Source of the DNA: SXOA01 sp051004015
Lineage (GTDB): Bacteria > Planctomycetota > Planctomycetia > Pirellulales > Pirellulaceae
DNA: 13,181 bases
NCBI GenBank assembly: GCA_051004015.1
Contig: JBPCKT010000095.1
Coordinates: 1-13,181 of the forward strand
Reading direction: 5' to 3'
The notes beneath the pieces are model-generated. The model searched no databases. It saw only the letters and a list, made by a program, of their open reading frames with translations, and was not told the origin of the DNA. Shown piece by piece: positions 1 to 6,140 of the stretch (positions are counted from its first letter, which is position 1; the number at the start of each line of letters is the position of its first letter). The translations under genes and the position numbers were made by a program.

Positions 1-163
1 AAACCTGATACAAAGCCTGCTGGGACATGTCGGTGCTCCAAGAGAAGGTCTGGTAACCCAAACTCTTAGAAAACCCCATGTCCCACTTCTTTTCTATCAC
101 CCAGCGCGCGCTTCAGTCGGAAGAGCCAAAATTATCCTGGACAACGAGTGGTTTCCGGGCGAA

Positions 164-559
164 GTGCGGTACAAGGGTGGTCCGTCGCGCTACCTCGATC
201 TCCAAAACCGAACCGAGGGGACGATTGTTATCGAAATTGGCTGTGGCGAACCTCCCGATCTTTGCCAGCCGGGTGCGACGACTGGTGCTTTGGAATGGAT
301 CGAAGTCCTGGATCGCCAGGGACGAGCGGTCCATCCTTTCTTGCTTTGGGCGGAATGGCCAGCGATTCGCGCGAACATGCAGTCGAAGCGGTCACTCGAA
401 ATCCTCTGGGCTCGTCTTTGGCACGAAGCGTATCGAAACCAAATCGACGTGGTCTCACTCCCGAAGCCGTTGGCCGACATCGAACAGCAAATCAAGGTTG
501 ATGGCAAGTCAGCGAAGGAGGTCGCCGCCGAGATACTTGCCATCATAGGGTTGCCGTAA
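164..559 (+). CDS. Hypothetical protein, probably 5'-frameshifted
   Basis: Not recognised. The conventional reading starts at GTG 164 and gives 131 residues ending in an amphipathic helix-like tail (KSAKEVAAEILAIIGLP). The reading frame clearly begins earlier: codons from about nt 131 (IILDNEWFPGE) already show the high third-position GC of the rest of the gene. Further upstream, this frame stays open to the window edge but its third-position GC falls to about 40%. The other frame, from ATG 78 (MSHFFSITQRALQSEEPK), has about 67% and would join at the AAAA run at 128-131 by a one-base shift, giving a protein of about 160 residues. The gene may therefore be a recent frameshift, a sequencing error, or a remnant. 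The protein is soluble-looking, with no signal peptide or membrane segment. Its neighbour to the right is the tRNA-fMet unit on the other strand. Confidence 0.55.
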   Translation: MRYKGGPSRYLDLQNRTEGTIVIEIGCGEPPDLCQPGATTGALEWIEVLDRQGRAVHPFLLWAEWPAIRANMQSKRSLEILWARLWHEAYRNQIDVVSLPKPLADIEQQIKVDGKSAKEVAAEILAIIGLP

Positions 560-816
560 GTGCTTCTTGACCGGACCCGCTGAATGGATTCGTGTACTTG
601 TGCGAGCCGAAATGTGACATATCGTTTCGCCGACTCGGAACGAAAAGTCCTATAACCCGGACGCCCTTGGGCGGAGAGACAACCGAGAGTTTGGGAGCAA
701 AGTGGGCGATCCCATGTCGAGATTGCCGGGTCACCCGTGTCTCGCCGCAACCTCTGGTCGGGACAGAGAGCCCGTCGGTCCAACCGCAACCCGTTGCGGG
801 AACTGGCGTTGAAACG
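560..816. other. Intergenic region without a supported gene
   Basis: I see no convincing coding sequence here. It holds a short near-palindrome (CGCAAC-CC-GTTGCG at 785-798) with a loop too small for a normal hairpin. It also holds one 8-base match (GTTGCGGG, 793-800) to the 3' end of the neighbouring tRNA gene. Neither is enough to call an element. Confidence 0.4.
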
Positions 817-848
817 AAAAAAGCCGAGGCACTTGGCCTCGGCTTTTT
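817..848 (-). terminator. Bidirectional rho-independent terminator of tRNA-fMet
   Basis: A perfect 8-bp stem (GCCGAGGC 823-830 with GCCTCGGC 836-843) has a 5-base loop. It is flanked by A6 on the left (817-822) and T5 on the right (844-848), so it carries a U-tract in either direction. It lies about 45 nt past the 3' end of the minus-strand tRNA-fMet and most simply ends that transcript. It could equally stop plus-strand read-through from the hypothetical gene at the left. Confidence 0.85.
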
Positions 849-892
849 CCGTTAACCCCGGAGTCGCATATTTTCGCGACGCCGGCTTCAAG

Positions 893-966
<74 letters not shown>

Positions 967-1011
967 CCATGATGAGAAGACTTGTTTCGACCGTTTACGG
1001 GCGAATATTAA

Positions 1012-1040
1012 ATTGTACCGGAGAAGGGCGGGAGAGTCGA
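1012..1040 (-). promoter_or_regulatory. Sigma70-type promoter for tRNA-fMet
   Basis: On the minus strand, TCGACT (1035-1040; 4 of 6 matches to TTGACA) is followed by exactly 17 bases and then TACAAT (1012-1017; 5 of 6 matches to TATAAT). Transcription would start near 1005, giving a 5' leader of about 40 nt before the mature tRNA end at 966. The position and near-consensus -10 box fit a strong stable-RNA promoter. Planctomycete promoter consensus is not well characterised, so this rests on the general bacterial model. Confidence 0.6.
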
Positions 1041-1131
1041 GGGGGCAGACACGCCGGTTGCGGATGAGCGAGGGGCTAGGAATGAGCTAATCGGTGAGAG
1101 CGTCTGCAATCCACTCTCTCTTGGAAAAAAC

Positions 1132-1160
1132 TTGCAGCCGCCTTGCAACGGGTGTAGCAT
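1132..1160 (+). promoter_or_regulatory. Possible promoter of the exported-protein cluster
   Basis: TTGCAG (1132-1137), a 17-base spacer and TAGCAT (1155-1160) lie about 80 nt ahead of the VWA gene start, in the interval between two divergent transcription units. The hexamers match the consensus only 3 of 6 and 4 of 6, so this is a placement-based guess. No operator-like repeat was seen beside it. Confidence 0.3.
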
Positions 1161-1239
1161 ATCCGCGCTGGATACGCTTCTATCAAGAGTGGCAGAGTTT
1201 CGCCCCACCCTTTCTTTCCGCTCATTTAGGGAGTCTCCG

Positions 1240-2829
1240 ATGCGTACATGCCGGATTTTGCCTGCCGTCCTGCTGGTCTGTTTGCTCGTCGCCGCGAGTA
1301 CTTTGGTTCGATTGTCTGCCGCCGCGGAAGAGCCCTTGAAGGAAGCGGGGTTGCAAGCCCTCCTGGAACTGAAGATCGACGACGAGGTGATTATCGCCCG
1401 GATCAAGAAGTCCGGGCTGGCCTTTGCCGGTGAAGAAGCGGCGCTCCAGCGGTTGGCCGAGGCGGGCGCTTCTCCGGCGGTGCTCGGCGCGATCCGCGAG
1501 GCCGGCGCGAAAAAGTCGGCGGGCGGCGGGGCTGCCGCCATCACTTACTCGGATGTGCTCAAGCTGTTGCAACTGGAAATCCCGGAAGAGCAGATTCTGA
1601 AGCGGCTGGCCAAGTCGCCCACGGTGTTTACGCTGAGCAAGGAGAAAATTGCGGAACTGAAAGCGGCGGGCGCGAGCGAGAAGCTGCTGACCGCCTTGCA
1701 AACCGCGCGGGAAATCTCGCCGCAGGCCGCGGAATTGATTACGAACTTCGCGCTCGTCCTCGATTGTTCGGGGAGCATGAAGGAGAAGACCAAGGAGGGC
1801 GAAACAAAAATGGAGGCCGCCAAGCGCGTGGTGGCCGACCTGATCCAGAAAATTCCCGAGGGGCTCAATGTGACGTTTGTCATTTACGGACACGAAGTCT
1901 TCGGCGGCGCGGAGGATCCTCGAAATTGCCAGGCCGTCAAAGTGGCCCGCCCGCTGAGTCCGCTCGACGCAGCCGGCAAGTCGGACCTGAGCCGCCTGGT
2001 CGCCGGCTTGAAGCCCACGGGCGCCACGCCGATTGCCCTGTCGCTGAAAGTGGCCGGCGAGGAGCTCGCCAAGGACAAAGACGCCTTCTGCGGCATTGTC
2101 CTGATCACCGACGGATTGGAGAGCTGCAAGGGCGATCCAGCCGCGGAAGCCGCCGCGCTCCTGGCCAACCTGAAGCTGAGCTTCGGTGTGAATGTGGTGG
2201 GGTTCGGCGTTAAACCCGAGGAAGACGCCGCACTCAAGGCCATCGCCGACGCCGGCAAGGGCAAGTACTACGGGGCTGACGACGCCGCTGCACTGGCCGA
2301 CGCTCTGGGGAAGCTGTCTGACGACTTGGACAAAGCGGCGAAGCCGCCGAAGAAAGATGTCAGCAACCGGCGGGCGATCAAAGTCTTGAAGCCGGATGTC
2401 GAGTTCCCGCCGTATGTGGAAATCCGCGTCCTCAGTCGGGGACTCGGCTCGACCTCCGTGGTGGCCAAGGGAAAATACGGCGACGAGATTCGCATCCCCT
2501 CCGCCACGGAAAAATATGAAATCCTGTGGGTGCCGAAGACCGGCGAGCCGGTCGCGATGCTCAAGGACTTCACGCTGGCCGAACGGAAAGTGATCGAGAT
2601 CAAGCCCGAGGAGCACTTGGGAATGATCAAGGTCAATGGCAAGGGAACTCCCAAGAAGGGCATCTCGGTGTATCAACGCGGCCTGGGTTCGACCCGCAGA
2701 CTGGCAGAGTGCAAGAAGTTCGGCGAGATCATGGTCGTGCCGGCCGAGAAAGTGAATGTCAGCGTGGATGACGAGGACATCGAAGAGGGACTGCAGGTAG
2801 AGGCCGGCACGTTGCACGAACTGGAGTAA
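1240..2829 (+). CDS. Exported VWA-domain protein with duplicated flanking modules
   Basis: A 529-residue protein. ATG 1240 was chosen over upstream in-frame codons because GGGAG lies at 1229-1233, six bases before it, and translation then opens with a signal peptide (about 1-29, cut after LSAAA). Residues 38-88 and 106-156 are two 51-residue helical repeats, 68 apart, each ending in an A-G-A-S motif. A VWA domain (about 168-365) follows with a complete metal-ion-dependent adhesion site: DCSGS 175-179, T263 in GATP, and D291 in ITDG. Two cysteines (209-215 region and C296) could form a disulfide outside the cytoplasm. The C-terminal part holds two beta-rich modules, each carrying RGLGST (400-405 and 480-485). 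There is no C-terminal membrane span or sorting signal, so it is predicted to be secreted or periplasmic. VWA domains of this type bind protein ligands through a divalent metal; the ligand here is unknown. It is the first gene of a tight four-gene run. Confidence 0.9.
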   Translation: MRTCRILPAVLLVCLLVAASTLVRLSAAAEEPLKEAGLQALLELKIDDEVIIARIKKSGLAFAGEEAALQRLAEAGASPAVLGAIREAGAKKSAGGGAAAITYSDVLKLLQLEIPEEQILKRLAKSPTVFTLSKEKIAELKAAGASEKLLTALQTAREISPQAAELITNFALVLDCSGSMKEKTKEGETKMEAAKRVVADLIQKIPEGLNVTFVIYGHEVFGGAEDPRNCQAVKVARPLSPLDAAGKSDLSRLVAGLKPTGATPIALSLKVAGEELAKDKDAFCGIVLITDGLESCKGDPAAEAAALLANLKLSFGVNVVGFGVKPEEDAALKAIADAGKGKYYGADDAAALADALGKLSDDLDKAAKPPKKDVSNRRAIKVLKPDVEFPPYVEIRVLSRGLGSTSVVAKGKYGDEIRIPSATEKYEILWVPKTGEPVAMLKDFTLAERKVIEIKPEEHLGMIKVNGKGTPKKGISVYQRGLGSTRRLAECKKFGEIMVVPAEKVNVSVDDEDIEEGLQVEAGTLHELE

Positions 2830-2835
2830 TGAGTC

Positions 2836-3528
2836 ATGTCGCGATTCACTTTGCGCTGCTGGCCGGTATTCGTGTTGCTGGCCGGGGGCCTGACCGCCGC
2901 CTGGGCCGAGGACGTTAAGCCGCTGGAGACCGTTCAGGGCTGGGGCCTGGTCGTGGACCCCGTTGGCGATTGCACCTTCACCCATGCGGAGGGCAAGTTC
3001 ACGATCAAAGTCCCGGGCGCGTACCATGGCCTGTGGCCGGTCAAGGGCCAGGTCAACGCGCCGCTGGTGCTGCAAGAGATCGCCGGCGACTTCACGATTG
3101 CCGTGCAAGTCGAGGAAGTCACCAAGGCCGAGCCGGACACGGTGCTCCCCGCGATGGCCTCGACGGCGTCGTTTCATGCCGGTTCGCTCGTCATCTGGCA
3201 AGATGCCAAAAACTTCGTGCGATTCGACCGCACCGATATGCACAACCGCGGGCGGGCCACCACCGCCTGTTACCTGCATATCTTTCAGGACGGCAAGCGG
3301 ACCGCGGAACTGGCCCCGACAGTCCCTGACCGGCCGACGCATTTGCGCCTCACCCGCAAAGGGGACCGCGTGACCGCGGCATACAGCCAGGACGGCGCGA
3401 AGACCTGGACCAGCCTGGCGGAGCAGAAGGTCAAGCTGGCCGACAAAGTAAAGGTTGGTGTGTCGGCCCTCAACAGCACCAGCCGCGAGAACATCGTCCG
3501 CTTCGCGGACCTCAAACTTGGGAAGTGA
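2836..3528 (+). CDS. Exported DUF1349 (concanavalin-like beta-sandwich) protein
   Basis: A 230-residue protein with a clear signal peptide (1-24, ending AAWA). The mature part matches the layout of DUF1349 lectin-like domains: a GDFTIAVQVEEV strand pair, then a surface WQDAKNFVRFDR strand set near residues 118-129, then R-x-x-G-D-R-V-T-A-A-Y-S-x-D-G-x-x-W and a closing FADLKL strand. The Y-S-x-D-G-x-x-W stretch is the usual edge of carbohydrate-binding sandwich folds, but sugar binding is an inference. The gene starts six bases after the stop of the VWA gene, with a GGAG overlapping that stop, so translational coupling is likely. Full-length and intact. The family has no assigned enzymatic role, and no catalytic residues are evident. 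Confidence 0.85.
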   Translation: MSRFTLRCWPVFVLLAGGLTAAWAEDVKPLETVQGWGLVVDPVGDCTFTHAEGKFTIKVPGAYHGLWPVKGQVNAPLVLQEIAGDFTIAVQVEEVTKAEPDTVLPAMASTASFHAGSLVIWQDAKNFVRFDRTDMHNRGRATTACYLHIFQDGKRTAELAPTVPDRPTHLRLTRKGDRVTAAYSQDGAKTWTSLAEQKVKLADKVKVGVSALNSTSRENIVRFADLKLGK

Positions 3529-3532
3529 AACT

Positions 3533-4711
3533 ATGCGACGCTCCATGTTCGTGCTGCCGCTGGCGCTGGCTCTGCTCTTCGCTGGCGCTGAACCTTCGTG
3601 GTCTGCCGATCCCGTAGCCGATCCCTTCGCGGGCAAATGGACCCTGACGTACCATCTGAACACCAAGCCGGGGCACGAAACTTATGCCGTTCCCGAATCC
3701 CCGGGGACAACGGTGGTGCAAAAGGCGTACACGACGCATGTCAGCCAGCCCGAGTTTGCCGTCAATCCCGATGGCACGTTCGCATTTGCAGCGTACGACA
3801 CCGGCTGCAATGTGAACGAGACCGACGCCACTTCCCCCACGGGGGCAGGGACCGCCCTGGGAAAACACCAGGTCTATCTGAAAGCGAAGGGCAAGGTCGA
3901 CGGCGACGTCATACACCTGACGCTCGATCAGGCTTTTGGGAATGGCGAGATTAAGATGGAATCTGGCGGCAGCACGATCCAGGCCAACATCACAACATCG
4001 CCCAATAGCAACATGGTGACCCAGGTGACTCGTGGTGACTTTGGCGCCAGCACCCATCAAATTGCCAAGAGTCCCGGGGGCTACACTCCGCATTCCACCT
4101 GGGGGAGTCAAAAATGGGAACTGAAAAAGAAATCTGCGGAAGGCGACAAAACGATTTACAGCGCCGCCCCCCGCGATGTGCAACTGGCGGGCGGGCTGAA
4201 GGTTGTGGAGACCGTCGAGGTGCAGCAAGACACGAAGGTGGCCGATCTGTCGGTGTCTCTCGGGAGTGAAGAGACTCACCAAGAACCCGGCAGCACGGGG
4301 ACCGTCACGGCGGTTGTAACCAATAACGGTCCCTCCGAGGCGCGCGCGACGCTCAAGCTGCGCGTGGTTGGTGGCGATGTTTTCGGCCACGACTATACAG
4401 AAAGCCACGTCGAAGTCCAAGAGTATACGGGCGGTACGTCTGAAGTAGCCATACAAAGGATTGCAGGATGGGACGAATACAAATTCACCTACGAGTTCAC
4501 GTTGCCAAGCGGGGCCAGTAGAACGGTGAAAGTCAAGGCCAAAGACAAGACAACTCCGGGACAGACGGTCTCTTACGCCATCCTGTTCCAAGCCGACGTG
4601 ACCGGGTCCTTGCCGGACCCGAACAGCGGGAACAACTTTGCAAACCTGCTTGTTGTCTTCGATCCGCCCAAAAAAACACCGCCCAAGCCAACCCCCACGA
4701 AGGCCAAGTGA
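3533..4711 (+). CDS. Exported protein with C-terminal DUF11-like domain (first paralogue)
   Basis: A 392-residue protein. ATG 3533 follows GGGAAG (3520-3525) and opens a signal peptide (about 1-25, SWSA). Residues 30-205 form an unrecognised beta-rich domain starting DPFAGKWTLTY, a pattern seen in lipocalin-like or META-like barrels, and ending in a QKWELKKK strand. A linker leads to a DUF11/CARDB-type sandwich (about 236-380) that begins ADLSVSL, contains TNNGPSEA, and ends with the typical D-P-N-x-x-N-N motif (362-368). The tail is a Lys/Pro/Thr-rich extension (KKTPPKPTPTKAK) with no membrane span, which might interact with acidic surface polymers. It sits only 4 bases after the DUF1349 gene. 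The next gene shares this two-part build, suggesting an old tandem duplication. Confidence 0.85.
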   Translation: MRRSMFVLPLALALLFAGAEPSWSADPVADPFAGKWTLTYHLNTKPGHETYAVPESPGTTVVQKAYTTHVSQPEFAVNPDGTFAFAAYDTGCNVNETDATSPTGAGTALGKHQVYLKAKGKVDGDVIHLTLDQAFGNGEIKMESGGSTIQANITTSPNSNMVTQVTRGDFGASTHQIAKSPGGYTPHSTWGSQKWELKKKSAEGDKTIYSAAPRDVQLAGGLKVVETVEVQQDTKVADLSVSLGSEETHQEPGSTGTVTAVVTNNGPSEARATLKLRVVGGDVFGHDYTESHVEVQEYTGGTSEVAIQRIAGWDEYKFTYEFTLPSGASRTVKVKAKDKTTPGQTVSYAILFQADVTGSLPDPNSGNNFANLLVVFDPPKKTPPKPTPTKAK

Positions 4712-4749
4712 TTCGCCGCCCCACCAGCGCCCGGTAACAAGTGTTTCCC

Positions 4750-5856
4750 ATGTCGCGACTTCACCCTTACTTCTTGCTCACGCTGGCAGCGATCTCAGGC
4801 ATGGGCCTCTCGACGCTGACGCCGGTCGCCGCGGACGAACCGCGCTTGGACGAGGATTGGTCCGCGGGGCCGTGGGACCTTGACTATCAAGCGCTCGTCC
4901 TACGCCCCGGCAAGGCGAAATTGAAGGCCGAGAGTGGGACGGAATTCACTGAATATGTCTTGTCGTTCGCGGCTCAGGCGCGGTTCGTCGTGGAACAGGA
5001 CAAAGTCATGCTGCAGTTGAAAGAAGAGCCGGGCCCCGCAGCTCAACCGGAAAAGAGGGAACAGCCAGGCAAGGTCATGTTCGAGCATCGTCAAGCTCAG
5101 TTTTTCCACCGCGCTTTGTGGAAAACGGCCGACGGCGCGGCGAGCGACTACGCTTTCACCGCCGACGGAGTGCTCACGGGAAGCGGGCAGTTCGCCGCCA
5201 AGTCGTTGGAGCTGAATCTGGATTGGACCACGCTCGACGGTCGCGGCACGTCCAAGGGCCAGCGCATTGCCAAGCCGATAGGCGTGCATACTTGGAAATC
5301 CAAGTGGACGCTTAAGCCGGAAACACCGGCGAAGTCCGATTTGGCCGGGGTGACGACGCCCAAGCTGGTTCTCGCGGCCACCCGCACCACCCTGATGCCT
5401 CAGCAGTTGGCAGGTTGTCCCCCGCTGCCGCTGCTCGAGCGAGTTTCGATCGTCCGTGCTCCCACGGCCGATCTAGAAGTGAGTGTGAAGGACGATCCCG
5501 ATCCCGGCGCACTCGGCGGAAAGTGTGCGCTGACCGTCTCGATCAAGAATTTGGGCCCTGATCCCTGTCCGTCTTGTGAGCTGAACGTGTCGCTGCCGCC
5601 GGGAATCCTCGTCACGTTGCCCAAGGATGCCAAGACCGTGTCTGGCGGTTACACCACGCTCACGTTCCCGCTCGTTGATCTGGCCAAGGAAGCAGTGGCT
5701 ACCGTGAAGCTTGAATACGTTCAGGCCGGCAAGCTGCCGCCGGGCCAGAAGGAGGTCCGCGTAGCGGCCGCGGCCACCGTCACCAGCCGCGCGTATGATC
5801 CCAACCCCGTGAACAACGGCCACATCGAATTGACGACGTTCCGCGAAAAGAAGTGA
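4750..5856 (+). CDS. Exported protein with C-terminal DUF11-like domain (second paralogue)
   Basis: A 368-residue protein. ATG 4750 gives a standard signal peptide (1-28, ending PVAA). An in-frame GTG at 4741 would add only three residues, and neither start has a good Shine-Dalgarno. Residues 30-195 are an unrecognised beta-rich domain ending in a TWKSKWTLKPE strand that parallels the QKWEL strand of the preceding gene. A 45-residue linker follows, then a DUF11-like sandwich (about 240-365) with ADLEVSV, KNLGPDPC and DPNPVNN (350-356). Within that domain CPSC-type cysteines could form a disulfide. DUF11 domains occur repeatedly in bacterial surface and matrix proteins, so a structural or adhesive role is the fair inference. 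The 38-base gap from the upstream paralogue is compatible with co-transcription. No terminator is evident after it. Confidence 0.85.
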   Translation: MSRLHPYFLLTLAAISGMGLSTLTPVAADEPRLDEDWSAGPWDLDYQALVLRPGKAKLKAESGTEFTEYVLSFAAQARFVVEQDKVMLQLKEEPGPAAQPEKREQPGKVMFEHRQAQFFHRALWKTADGAASDYAFTADGVLTGSGQFAAKSLELNLDWTTLDGRGTSKGQRIAKPIGVHTWKSKWTLKPETPAKSDLAGVTTPKLVLAATRTTLMPQQLAGCPPLPLLERVSIVRAPTADLEVSVKDDPDPGALGGKCALTVSIKNLGPDPCPSCELNVSLPPGILVTLPKDAKTVSGGYTTLTFPLVDLAKEAVATVKLEYVQAGKLPPGQKEVRVAAAATVTSRAYDPNPVNNGHIELTTFREKK

Positions 5857-6042
5857 ATCTGACCCTGGGGATGCCCTTCGCCAAGGATCTCAAGCAGTCA
5901 CTCCCATGCTGCCAGAAAGCGGCCGCCTCACCGATAATCGCCTGGCAAATCAATCGCCAACTGAATTATCCCTACAAGCCGGTATCACCGTCGCCGTTCT
6001 GCCTTGGGGTTGCGTGAATTCCGCTGGTGGAGATCTTCTTGC

Positions 6043-6071
6043 TTGCCGCTACTTCTTTGGACTGATAGACT
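6043..6071 (+). promoter_or_regulatory. Possible promoter of the toroid membrane protein gene
   Basis: TTGCCG (6043-6048) and TAGACT (6066-6071) are separated by 17 bases, each matching consensus at 4 of 6 positions. The expected start near 6078 leaves a 5' leader of about 63 nt. It lies in a 284-base interval (5857-6140) that holds nothing else I can support and that separates this gene from the exported-protein cluster. Confidence 0.3.
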
Positions 6072-6140
6072 TGCAGTAGTTGTGAGACAGAGCGATTGGG
6101 GCCATGAGGCGGGCGAAGGAATTCGCCGAGGGACGGCCTG

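Noticed and set aside
1..69. Short C-terminal fragments of an upstream gene (frame ending at 67-69, or frame ending TAA 54-56)
   Set aside because: The first has poor third-position GC. The second looks coding but has an in-frame stop at 6-8. Too little sequence is available to decide.
1222..3666. 814-codon open frame on the minus strand opposite the VWA and DUF1349 genes
   Set aside because: It is opposite two well-supported genes with signal peptides and recognisable domains, and its translation is low-complexity (rich in R, G, L, Q) with no domain. It is a high-GC shadow.
3512..4591. 359-codon open frame on the minus strand opposite the first DUF11-type gene
   Set aside because: No domain or start signal, and fully covered by a supported plus-strand gene.
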